Notes under the pieces: generated by a model
The model's database searches: none
Told to the model about the DNA's origin: nothing
Seen by the model: only the letters and a program-made list of their open reading frames with translations
In this document: positions 16,636-23,517 of the stretch, piece after piece
Position numbering within the stretch: position 1 is the stretch's first letter
Layout of the letters: each line of letters begins with the position of its first letter
Made by a program: the position numbers and the translations under genes
Source: an uncultured Ruminococcus sp.
GTDB taxonomy: Bacteria > Bacillota > Clostridia > Oscillospirales > Ruminococcaceae
Direction: 5' to 3'
Length of the DNA stretch: 64,000 nucleotides
Assembly: GCA_900545345.1 (NCBI GenBank)
Contig: UQYQ01000003.1
Location: 90,326-154,325, forward strand

Positions 16636-17793
16636 ATGACTGAAAAAGAAAAAATATTAGATAATTATCTATTGAGAATAGCTTCAAATCTAGATATATC
16701 CGAAGCCATGAGAGAAAAAGCGGAAAGAAGCTATCGTGCGGTCGGTCAATGGTTAGGTGATTGCGATGCGAATTCGGATGTTAAAATAATGCCACAAGGA
16801 TCCTTTTATTTAGGTACCGTTATTCGTCCAGTGTCTGATGCAGATGAATATGATATTGATTTGGTTTGCTTATTGAAAAATGCTATGGGAAAAAGCGAGG
16901 CAGAGATCAAGAAAGCTGTCGGCGATAGGTTGCGTGAACACAAAACCTATTCTTCCATGCTCGAACCCGAGGGAAAGCGTTGTTGGACTCTTTGCTATGA
17001 AGAATTTCATATGGATATACTTCCATGTGTTCCTAACAATCGTTACTATATTGAACCTTACTTAACAGAAATCAAACTCACTCACAAACTCGATAATGAT
17101 AGTTACATTCCCAAATACAGTAATCCATATAAATACCACGAGTGGTTTGAAGAAAGAATGCGTGTGAGACTTGATGAGGTCAAGAAAGATTTTTCGGTTA
17201 GAAATCAAGTAGAAATTAGCAAGGTTCCGCTATATAAGGTAAAAACACCTTTGCAGAGAGCAATCCAATTGTTAAAACGTCATAGGGATATTATGTACGA
17301 TAATTTACCAGAAGCACGAAAAGACAATGCCCCGATATCCATTATCATCACAACATTGGCAGCTCAGGCATATAACAACGAAGCCAATATTTATGAAGCT
17401 CTAAGTAACATAGTCGAAAATATGTCTAAGTTCATAAAACGATCTGGGGAAACATTTATCATTGCAAATCCTGTAATGCCAGAAGAAAATTTTGCTGATA
17501 AATGGAACGAAAATCCAGAGAAGGCACGAGAGTTTTTCAGATGGTTAGAATCGGCAAAAACGGCTGTTTTAACTGCTCCAATAAATGCGCAAGGACTCCA
17601 TAAGGTATCGGAAGCGCTTGAGGTTTGCTTTGGCCAAAATATTGTGAGACGGTCTCTTGTTGATGATGGGCATGACACCAGAATTGCCCGTGAAAACAAA
17701 ACGCTGTATGTGGATGGGCTAACCGGAGGATTAAAAACCACGCCATCTCAAACTACGAAAAAAGTAGGGGGACACACTTTCTTTGGCAAATAA
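16636..17793 (+). CDS. CBASS CD-NTase (cGAS/DncV-like nucleotidyltransferase)
   Basis: A 385-residue enzyme that should make a cyclic di- or trinucleotide on phage infection. The nucleotidyltransferase signature is complete: G55-S56 in MPQGSFYLGTVIRP, D73 and D75 in DEYDIDLVCLL, and D128 in EEFHMDILPC. The C-terminal half is helical (OAS-like). The protein ends GGHTFFGK, with a near-terminal Gly. In type II CBASS the E2-bearing protein attaches to the C-terminal Gly of the CD-NTase, so this tail fits the E2 gene that overlaps the 3' end by 11 bases. The trailing Lys is notable. The product nucleotide cannot be predicted safely. Confidence 0.92.
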   Translation: MTEKEKILDNYLLRIASNLDISEAMREKAERSYRAVGQWLGDCDANSDVKIMPQGSFYLGTVIRPVSDADEYDIDLVCLLKNAMGKSEAEIKKAVGDRLREHKTYSSMLEPEGKRCWTLCYEEFHMDILPCVPNNRYYIEPYLTEIKLTHKLDNDSYIPKYSNPYKYHEWFEERMRVRLDEVKKDFSVRNQVEISKVPLYKVKTPLQRAIQLLKRHRDIMYDNLPEARKDNAPISIIITTLAAQAYNNEANIYEALSNIVENMSKFIKRSGETFIIANPVMPEENFADKWNENPEKAREFFRWLESAKTAVLTAPINAQGLHKVSEALEVCFGQNIVRRSLVDDGHDTRIARENKTLYVDGLTGGLKTTPSQTTKKVGGHTFFGK

Positions 17794-18259
17794 AGGATGT
17801 TATTATAGAACTCCACCGCTGACCCTAATACAACAAAAGGTTGCTCTCTGTTCTGTATACAAAGGTGCAAACTGTAGTATCAATAAAAAGAAAAACCAAT
17901 TATTTTGGACTGGTAAAATAAAGCCTACAGCTCTGTCTAAAGAATATACTGTGGTTTTAGTATATCATCCTGGCAAAAGTCCGAAAGTTTGGGTGGTTGG
18001 CGACGAATTAGAAAAGCTGGATGATGCTAATTTCCCACATAAATTTGATATCGATACTGAAAATAAGATGGTGCGCATTTGTCTGTACAGATACTCTGAA
18101 TTTAGTTCTTCCAAACTATTAGCCAATACTATCATTCCTTGGACGATTGAATGGTTGTATTACTACGAACTATGGCTTGCTACAGGAGAATGGTTAGGCG
18201 GTGGAGAGCACCCCGAGATTGGCAAACCTAAAACTGAGGACACAAGTGAAGAACAATAG
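17783..18259 (+). CDS. CBASS E2-like conjugation protein (type II-short)
   Basis: A 158-residue protein resembling the stand-alone E2 of type II-short CBASS. The core runs PHKFDID, MVRICLYR with C100 as the candidate catalytic Cys, then IPWTIEWLYYYELWLATGEW and GGGEHPE near the end. The order (His-Pro-like strand, catalytic Cys, Trp-rich helix) is that of prokaryotic E2 domains. No E1 or JAB gene is present. E2-only systems are known and are thought to modify or prime the CD-NTase through its C-terminal Gly. It is the last gene of the element before the right-end sites. Confidence 0.8.
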   Translation: MANKGCYYRTPPLTLIQQKVALCSVYKGANCSINKKKNQLFWTGKIKPTALSKEYTVVLVYHPGKSPKVWVVGDELEKLDDANFPHKFDIDTENKMVRICLYRYSEFSSSKLLANTIIPWTIEWLYYYELWLATGEWLGGGEHPEIGKPKTEDTSEEQ

Positions 18260-18298
18260 AAAGCGCTCAAGATAGGGCATATTGTTTGTGCCTATCCG

Positions 18299-18317
18299 TG
18301 GCAACAATATGGCAACA
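18299..18317 (+). repeat. Right arm-type integrase sites of element A
   Basis: TGGCAACA at 18299-18306 and 18310-18317 (period 11), identical in unit and spacing to A's left arm pair and about 100 bp inside the junction core. Two short stems flank it. Confidence 0.75.
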
Positions 18318-18365
18318 ATAAATCGGATAGCGTATGCTGTACCGATAATACAAATAATGTAGATA

Positions 18366-18416
18366 CTCTCTGCTAAATCTCATAAACAAATACGTTTAAG
18401 ATCGATTTACAGGGAG
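18366..18416. repeat. Right-end hairpin of element A next to the att core
   Basis: CTCTCTG and TAAATC (18366-18379) pair with GATTTA and CAGGGAG (18404-18416), with one G-U pair. The 3' arm runs straight into GCGAGTGGGAAT. Element B has an equivalent hairpin at 27738-27797. The stretch 18260-18579 holds only such end sites and no gene. Confidence 0.55.
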
Positions 18417-18427
18417 CGAGTGGGAAT
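18412..18427 (+). other. Junction att core between elements A and B
   Basis: GGGAGCGAGTGGGAAT here is identical to 27793-27808. The inner GAGTGGGAAT is shared with the guaA end. It serves as A's right and B's left boundary, showing sequential integration into the same target. The base after the core differs (GA here, AA at the two ends). Confidence 0.8.
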
Positions 18428-18488
18428 GATACCAAAAACGCTGAAAACCCGCATAAACACTGGGCTTTTGAGGATTGAAAAGTCCCCG

Positions 18489-18506
18489 TGACAACGTTTT
18501 GACAAC
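18489..18506 (+). repeat. Left arm-type integrase sites of element B
   Basis: TGACAAC at 18489-18495 and 18500-18506 (period 11), about 60 bp inside the junction core. It differs from A's TGGCAACA at the third base, and the B version recurs at B's right end. Confidence 0.75.
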
Positions 18507-18527
18507 AATTTCAGATTATTCATAAAT

Positions 18528-18569
18528 AAAGAGCTAACAGATTTTTGTTATAAAGTCTGTTAGCTCTTT
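18528..18569. terminator. Bidirectional terminator after cargo slot 1 (B)
   Basis: AAAGAGCTAACAGA pairs perfectly with TCTGTTAGCTCTTT. It differs from A's hairpin at 5281 by a compensated base pair (CTGA/TCAG against CAGA/TCTG), so the stem has been conserved. It ends the leftward XRE-protease-membrane protein operon. Confidence 0.8.
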
Positions 18570-18579
18570 TTGTTGCTTT

Positions 18580-19044
18580 TTATTCTTCGGTTGACTTTTC
18601 TTTTTCTCTTTTTTCTTTACGAGTAGCAAGCCAAGCATTCAAGCCTATCTTGCCTATTGTAAGTAAAACTATCGCTATTACAGGAGCTAAGAATGGAGCA
18701 GATGTACCCAAGACAGGAGCAAGGGCAATGGATAGACCACCTACAATGTAACTTTGGACAACACCCGATTCCTTAAGGATTGCAAGTCTGCTATCCTTAT
18801 ACTTCTCATCTCCTGTAAAAAAGGCTTCTACTTCATCTAATACCTTTTCAAAGAAAATTGAGGGATTCTTTTGAGTCCCGAAAGGTACATTTGTAGGAAT
18901 GGTTGCCGTCAGCCACTTATTTGCAACCAGTTCATAATCATTGGTTTGTTCATAAAGCTGATAGATGAGATTCTTTTGGTATGTACTCAATGTTTCAATC
19001 CAAGAGTCGGGATCAACATTAAATATTTCGCTAATATCGTTCAT
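18580..19044 (-). CDS. Small membrane protein partner of the slot-1 protease (B)
   Basis: A 154-residue protein of unknown family. Residues 1-90 are soluble and helical (YQKNLIYQLYEQTNDYELVANKW). Residues about 96-139 are strongly hydrophobic and form one or two membrane segments (SYIVGGLSIALAPVLGT, then FLAPVIAIVLLTIGKIGL). The end is a charged, Lys/Glu-rich tail. Its start overlaps the protease stop by four bases, so the two are made together. A protease plus a small membrane protein in a defence slot resembles a protease-activated toxin pair, but this is inference only. Confidence 0.65.
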   Translation of the reverse strand: MNDISEIFNVDPDSWIETLSTYQKNLIYQLYEQTNDYELVANKWLTATIPTNVPFGTQKNPSIFFEKVLDEVEAFFTGDEKYKDSRLAILKESGVVQSYIVGGLSIALAPVLGTSAPFLAPVIAIVLLTIGKIGLNAWLATRKEKREKEKSTEE

Positions 19045-19697
19045 TCTAACATCTCCTTTATATATTCAGCAGAAATAGCGTGTGTCGTTTGATGTAGGGT
19101 TTGTGGATCTATACCACCGATACTAATTGAACCATTTACCTGCGGTGCATACGAACCAATTAATATGCCTGCTATAGCACGCTTTTCGGGTATTACGATT
19201 GGGCTACCTGATTGTCCAGGGCGAGATTGAATGTTCAACACAATGTTTTTGAGTTTTATGCCATTTGAATCAATAAGTATTTTTGCCCCAATTGAGGTAT
19301 CTTGCTGAGTTAATACCATTCGTCCATGATTGGAATGAGGGTATCCAAAAACAGAAATCGCCTCGCCGACTTGAACAGAATCAGTCGAATCTAAGATGAA
19401 AGTTGACTGAACTGTAGCAGGAACTTCTAATATACAAACATCTGCTATAGGATTTATTTCCTTAATTTTTGCAGGGATGTACTGTATTTCATTATTGGAT
19501 GTATCCTGATAGTCTTGAATAGAATTAACCTTGTTCATTATGACTACTAAGCTACTGTCGTTATTTTCTGTTACGTGTGCAGCGGTAGCTAAAAGTCCCT
19601 TACGATTGATAAAAAAGGCAGTACCTAACAAAGTTACACCATTAGGCGTTACTCTTCCAACAGGATGCACCACATAGCTAATATCTGTAAAATACAT
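19041..19697 (-). CDS. Trypsin-like serine protease (B cargo)
   Basis: A 218-residue S1-fold protease with no signal peptide, so it should act in the cytoplasm. The triad is visible: H41 in LLATAAHV, D86 in PIADVCILEV and S163 in RPGQSGSPIV. It is short compared with HtrA proteins because it has no PDZ domain. It lies between the XRE repressor (one-base overlap) and the membrane protein. Cytoplasmic trypsin-like proteases are recurrent parts of bacterial defence systems, where they cleave and activate a partner. The substrate here is unknown; the neighbouring membrane protein is the first candidate. Confidence 0.82.
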   Translation of the reverse strand: MYFTDISYVVHPVGRVTPNGVTLLGTAFFINRKGLLATAAHVTENNDSSLVVIMNKVNSIQDYQDTSNNEIQYIPAKIKEINPIADVCILEVPATVQSTFILDSTDSVQVGEAISVFGYPHSNHGRMVLTQQDTSIGAKILIDSNGIKLKNIVLNIQSRPGQSGSPIVIPEKRAIAGILIGSYAPQVNGSISIGGIDPQTLHQTTHAISAEYIKEMLE

Positions 19698-20203
19698 TAG
19701 AATTCCTCCGTTTTCTTTTCTGCACGAATTTTATCAAGTGTTTCCCTTGTGCGTTGCACCTCTACTTCGGGGTATGTATAACGCCAATGGTCATATTCCT
19801 CTTTGCTGATTTCGCCGTTGCGATATTTCTCCGCCTCTTTCTGCCAAGCGGAAAAACGCTCAAGCAGAGAAATGTAAGATGTCGCTCTGTTCTTATCAAG
19901 ACGAATGCAAATCTCGTCGTCGAGCTTGTCGATTTTCAAGCCGTAAATGTCCTCTAATGCAAACAGCGTGTGCATAAAGCCGAGGTCAGTATCAATGTCG
20001 GGAACATTCAGAGCCATAGTAGAAACACCTAATACATTCGCAAGTGCTTCTGTTAAATCAGCTTTGGGGCATCTTGAACCAGATTCATATTGTGCCATAC
20101 GAATATCGGCGGTTTTCTCAGGAAAACCGACCTGAACACCGAGGAACTTTTGTGTCATACCTTTTAGATTTCGAAAAAATCTTATTCTTTCACCGATTGC
20201 CAT
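19697..20203 (-). CDS. XRE-type repressor of element B
   Basis: A 168-residue paralogue of element A's repressor. The HTH (GERIRFFRNLKGMTQKFLG, then DIRMAQYESGSRCPK) is almost identical, while the C-terminal 50 residues diverge. The ATG at 20203 is chosen because it matches the A protein and has AAGGAG ten bases upstream; an upstream start would add 19 unsupported residues. It is transcribed from a TTGACT/TATACT promoter divergent from xis-int and is the first gene of the protease operon. Near-identical recognition helices make cross-repression between A and B plausible. Confidence 0.85.
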   Translation of the reverse strand: MAIGERIRFFRNLKGMTQKFLGVQVGFPEKTADIRMAQYESGSRCPKADLTEALANVLGVSTMALNVPDIDTDLGFMHTLFALEDIYGLKIDKLDDEICIRLDKNRATSYISLLERFSAWQKEAEKYRNGEISKEEYDHWRYTYPEVEVQRTRETLDKIRAEKKTEEF

Positions 20204-20237
20204 AGTAAATACACTCCTTACAATACGTTGTGTAATG

Positions 20238-20337
20238 AGTATAGCATATACAGTTAGCATAAGTCAAGATAACTAAAGCAAAAAAGTAAAGATTTTTTCA
20301 AAAAACTATTGACTTAACGGAAATCCGTTAGTATAAT
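20238..20337. promoter_or_regulatory. Divergent promoters with operator palindrome (B)
   Basis: Leftward: TTGACT and TATACT with an 18-base spacer (reverse of 20262-20267 and 20238-20243). Rightward: TTGACT (20309-20314), 17 bases, TATAAT (20332-20337). The rightward spacer contains the perfect palindrome TAACGGAAATCCGTTA (20315-20330) except for its two-base centre, an excellent repressor operator. A's matching spacer is only partly symmetric. Confidence 0.75.
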
Positions 20338-20524
20338 AATGTTAAGCAAATTGCGTTAGTGTGTTTGCAAGCAACTGAATGACCGTCCAAGTTGGATACT
20401 CCGCCAAGACCTTCCGAAAGGGAGCGAGCGAGAAAACGCCGCTGAAAAGCAGGGGTAGGAACGGCACTTGGGTAGAACGGCAAAATCAAACACAGCATTA
20501 AAAACAAGGAAAGGAGGTAGTGCA
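20338..20524 (+). promoter_or_regulatory. Untranslated leader of the B xis-int operon
   Basis: About 185 bases with short inverted repeats (for example CCAAGTTGG, and CTTCCGAAAGGGAG) and no clear ORF, ending in AAGGAGG at 20511-20517. Element A has a leader of similar length. Confidence 0.4.
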
Positions 20525-20725
20525 ATTTTTGAAGATTATTATATGACCGCAGATGATGTTGCAAAGGCACTCAAGATTTCCAAATCATTTGCTTATAAGG
20601 TGATACGGAAAATGAACGCCGAACTGCAAGAACAAGGATTTTTCACAATGGCGGGTAAAGTCAACAAACAATTCTTTTTAGACAAAACCTGCTACAATGC
20701 AGCCAAAGTTAAGGAAAGGAAGTGA
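20525..20725 (+). CDS. Excisionase-like HTH protein (B), probable ATT start
   Basis: A 66-residue orthologue of A's xis-like protein (YYMTADDVAKALKISKSFAYKV, ending KVNKQFFLDKTCYNAAK). No ATG, GTG or TTG lies at the expected place. AAGGAGG (20511-20517) is followed seven bases later by ATT, and counting from this ATT the protein aligns without gaps to A's MESTSFMKVDEV. An ATT start is rare but known (infC). Alternatives are TTG at 20468 (a 19-residue extension with a poor SD) or the ATG at 20543. It is followed five bases later by the integrase. Confidence 0.65.
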   Translation: MFEDYYMTADDVAKALKISKSFAYKVIRKMNAELQEQGFFTMAGKVNKQFFLDKTCYNAAKVKERK

Positions 20726-20730
20726 TAAAA

Positions 20731-21822
20731 ATGGCTGTTTATAAAGATGAAAAGACAAATACTTGGATGGTTTACTACCGAGTAACCGATTGGAAAGGAG
20801 ATCGAAAGCAAAGCACAAAGCGAGATTTCCCAACTAAGCGAGAAGCACTTGCTTGGGAACGTGAGTTTTTGAACAAGACTCGGGCTGATCTCAGTATGAC
20901 CTTTGCGAGCTTTATTGAAACCTATACGGCGGATATGAAGAATCGCATTAAGGAAAACACTTGGCACACGAAGGAGCATATTATACGCACAAAAATCTTG
21001 CCGTACTTCGGCAAGCGCAAAATCAGCGATATTCAACCGAGAGATATTATCGCTTGGCAGAATGAAATGATTAAGGGTTGCGATAAGAACGGCAAGAAAT
21101 ACTCTCCCGTGCACCTAAAAACGCTCCACAATCAGCTCAGCGCCATTTTCAATCACGCCGTTAAGTTCTATGGATTGAAAGAAAATCCCGCCGCTAAGGT
21201 CGGAAATATGGGTAAGGCAAGAAGCCGTGAAATGCTATTTTGGACACAAGAAGAATATCAGAAATTTGCCTTTGCGGTAATGGACAAACCCGTATCCTAT
21301 TACGCATTTGAAATGCTGTATTGGTGCGGTATCCGTGAGGGTGAACTGTTAGCATTGACCGCCGGCGACTTTGATTTTGAGCGTGGTACGGTCACAATCA
21401 ATAAGTCCTATCAGCGCATTGACGGCAGGGATGTTATTACCGAACCGAAAACGCCGAAAAGCAACCGAGTGATAAAAATGCCCGATTTTCTTATTGAAGA
21501 AATCAAAGAATACCTTGCTAAGCTCTACGGTCTGCAAAAGAATGACCGAGTGTTTAATATCACAAAGAACTATCTGCACCGTGAAATGACAAGGGGCGCA
21601 GACGAAGCAGGGGTTAAGCGTATCCGCATTCACGATCTGCGACACAGCCACATTTCACTCTTAATTGAAATGGGATATTCGGCCGTGGCAATTGCCGACC
21701 GTGTAGGACACGAAAGCATTGACATAACTTATCAATACGCACACCTGTTTCCGTCAAAGCAGGCGGAAATGGCAGATAGATTAGATGATTTAGGGAAAGG
21801 AGATTTTGAAAATGTCGGCTAA
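20731..21822 (+). CDS. int: Tyrosine site-specific integrase (Tn916-like) of element B
   Basis: A 363-residue integrase closely related to A's enzyme throughout. It has the arm-binding domain (VYKDEKTNTWMVYYRVTDWKG), core-binding domain and catalytic domain. The catalytic set is complete: Arg in CGIREGELLAL, HDLRHSH, GHESID and Tyr in YQYAHLF. The ATG at 20731 follows GGAAG. The same core target as A but different arm repeats fits the pattern of a conserved catalytic domain with a more diverged N-domain (MVYYRV against RVIYRY). It overlaps the MobC-like gene by 11 bases. Confidence 0.95.
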   Translation: MAVYKDEKTNTWMVYYRVTDWKGDRKQSTKRDFPTKREALAWEREFLNKTRADLSMTFASFIETYTADMKNRIKENTWHTKEHIIRTKILPYFGKRKISDIQPRDIIAWQNEMIKGCDKNGKKYSPVHLKTLHNQLSAIFNHAVKFYGLKENPAAKVGNMGKARSREMLFWTQEEYQKFAFAVMDKPVSYYAFEMLYWCGIREGELLALTAGDFDFERGTVTINKSYQRIDGRDVITEPKTPKSNRVIKMPDFLIEEIKEYLAKLYGLQKNDRVFNITKNYLHREMTRGADEAGVKRIRIHDLRHSHISLLIEMGYSAVAIADRVGHESIDITYQYAHLFPSKQAEMADRLDDLGKGDFENVG

Positions 21823-22138
21823 GAACAGGGATAACAAAAACCGTTGGAGAAATATCACGGTAGGATTTCGGGTATCACCCGAAGAACACGAAACGATAAA
21901 CCGTATCGTGGCGCTGTCGGGACTCACGAAACAAGAATACTGTTACCGTAAGTGTACCGACCGTGAAATTGTGGTGGAAGGAAATCCGAGAGTGTATAAG
22001 GCTCTCAAAATGGAACTCGCCGCCGTACTTGACGAACTGAAGCGTATCGAAAGCGGCGTCAATGTCAGCGGTGACTTGCTTGAAGTAATCGACCAAATCA
22101 ATAAAACCTTGTATGGATTAAAGGAGGAATTTGAATGA
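21812..22138 (+). CDS. MobC-like relaxosome accessory protein (B)
   Basis: A 108-residue counterpart of 8154-8480. The RHH-like core is GFRVSPEEHETINRIVALSG, followed by LTKQEYCYRK and a helical C-terminus. The ATG at 21812 is preferred over the TTG at 21806 because AAAGGAG is nine bases upstream. It overlaps the integrase by 11 bases and the ATPase gene by ATGA. Confidence 0.7.
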   Translation: MSAKNRDNKNRWRNITVGFRVSPEEHETINRIVALSGLTKQEYCYRKCTDREIVVEGNPRVYKALKMELAAVLDELKRIESGVNVSGDLLEVIDQINKTLYGLKEEFE

Positions 22139-23268
22139 CCAATATAACGGAAAAGACTGCCCCAAATGTATCTGTTGGCGCAGATACGGAGCAGCCTTCT
22201 CTAAAATCTACTGCAAATATTATAACCACCGAAGATGAAAATTTCAAGGGTTTTGAGGAAATTCAGCGTGAAATGATACGAATGATGGACCCGTCCTATC
22301 TCAAAACCGTATCAATGACCGAACTGTACGACAACGTTTACAAAAGCAAGCCGCCGCTGATTGACGGCTTGCTCTATCCGGGAACGTATATCTTCGCAGG
22401 CGCACCCAAGCTCGGCAAAAGTTTTCTGATGGCGCAGTTGGCATATCACGTCAGCACGGGAACTCCGCTATGGAACTATACCGTCCGAAAAGGAACGGCA
22501 TTATATCTCGCTCTTGAAGATGATTACCGCCGCCTTCAGGAACGCTTATATCGAATGTTCGGAATGGAGAGCGCAGACAATCTGCACTTCTCTGTTTCGG
22601 CAGGTCAGATCGGCAAGGGACTTGATGAACAGTTGCAGGGGTTTGTTACCGAACACCTCGACACCAAGCTCATAATCATAGACACGCTCCAAAAGGTGCG
22701 TGAGGTTGGCGGCGATAATTATAGTTACGCCAACGATTATGAAATCATCAACCGTATCAAAAAGTTTACCGACCGCTACGGCATTTGTGTTTTAATCGTA
22801 CACCACACCCGAAAGCAAAACGCCGATGATAAGTTCGATATGATTTCCGGCACGACGGCTTTGCTCGGTGCAGCAGACGGCGGCTTCATTTTGCAAAAGG
22901 AGAAGCGCACAAGCAACAATGCCACCCTTGAGGTATCGGGCAGAGATCAACCCGACCAAAAGCTACACCTTGTCCGCAATACCGAAACTCTGTTATGGGA
23001 ATTAGAGAGAGTGGAAACGGAACTTTGGAAAGAGCCGCCCGAACCTTTACTAGAAAAGGTGGCGGCGTTTATCACCGCAGACAATGCTGAGTGGTACGGT
23101 TCACCAACGGAGCTTGCCGAGGTGCTTGGCGTTGATATGAAAGCCAACGCTTTGTCGATGAAGCTGAATATCAATGCAGGGCGTTTGTTCAAGGAGTACG
23201 GGATCTGCTACGAGAACAAACGCTGTCACGATGGCCGTAAGGTACGCCTACACCTTGAGCAAGCGTGA
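22135..23268 (+). CDS. RepA-like AAA ATPase / replicative helicase (B)
   Basis: A 377-residue protein with Walker A GAPKLGKS, Walker B KLIIIDTL and HHTRKQNADDKFDMISG, closely similar to A's ATPase along its length, including the C-terminal MKANALSMKLNINAGRLF. The N-terminal 40 residues (TAPNVSVGADTEQPS) also match, indicating a recent common backbone. Expected role is helicase/initiator for element replication after excision. The iteron cluster begins at its stop codon. Confidence 0.8.
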   Translation: MTNITEKTAPNVSVGADTEQPSLKSTANIITTEDENFKGFEEIQREMIRMMDPSYLKTVSMTELYDNVYKSKPPLIDGLLYPGTYIFAGAPKLGKSFLMAQLAYHVSTGTPLWNYTVRKGTALYLALEDDYRRLQERLYRMFGMESADNLHFSVSAGQIGKGLDEQLQGFVTEHLDTKLIIIDTLQKVREVGGDNYSYANDYEIINRIKKFTDRYGICVLIVHHTRKQNADDKFDMISGTTALLGAADGGFILQKEKRTSNNATLEVSGRDQPDQKLHLVRNTETLLWELERVETELWKEPPEPLLEKVAAFITADNAEWYGSPTELAEVLGVDMKANALSMKLNINAGRLFKEYGICYENKRCHDGRKVRLHLEQA

Positions 23269-23340
23269 CGATGCGTGTCGGTCGTGACGGTGTTATAGGT
23301 GGTAGCAAAAACATCGTCACCATCGTCACAGACCGACACG
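23264..23340. repeat. Inverted iteron cluster, candidate replication origin (B)
   Basis: CGTGACGATG (23264), CGTGTCGGTC (23274), CGTGACGGTG (23283), then inverted CATCGTCACC (23312), CATCGTCACA (23321), GACCGACACG (23331). The 3+3 geometry is the same as in A, but the order of the GAC and GTC units is exchanged. Confidence 0.5.
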
Positions 23341-23517
23341 CTAAGTTTAGCGGAGTGTGCAGAGAGTGCCTTTTCAAAGGCGGCTCTTTGCCTCTCGGAG
23401 AGCCCACGACATCTTTACAGCCGAAGTGCTGAAAGTGTCATAGTGGGTTACACACTTTGAAAAAGTTGTGTAACTGCGGCTCCCGAAAGTTCGCCAACAG
23501 AAAGGAAGTGAGAACGG
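23341..23517. other. Hairpin region before the relaxase, candidate oriT (B)
   Basis: Inverted repeats GAGAGTGCC/GGC..CTCTC near 23364-23398, CCCACGACA/TGTCATAGTGGG near 23404-23446, and GTTACACA/TGTGTAAC near 23448-23473. CTCGGAGAGC near 23393 also occurs in A's region. This is the expected oriT position. Confidence 0.4.

Larger units (their letters stand above)
5170..18427 (+). mobile_element. Element A: integrative mobilizable element with Abi, restriction-modification and CBASS cargo
   Basis: A 13.3-kb element bounded by GAGTGGGAAT cores. The backbone is XRE repressor (leftward), then xis-like gene, integrase, MobC-like gene, RepA-like ATPase, relaxase and tnpV. There are no type IV secretion or coupling-protein genes, so it should need a helper conjugative element. 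Cargo slot 1 (next to the repressor) holds an Abi-like gene. Slot 2 (after tnpV) holds a restriction-modification system and a CBASS. The relaxase is frameshifted, so mobilisation may be impaired while excision could still work. Cargo genes are visibly more AT-rich than the backbone. Confidence 0.85.
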
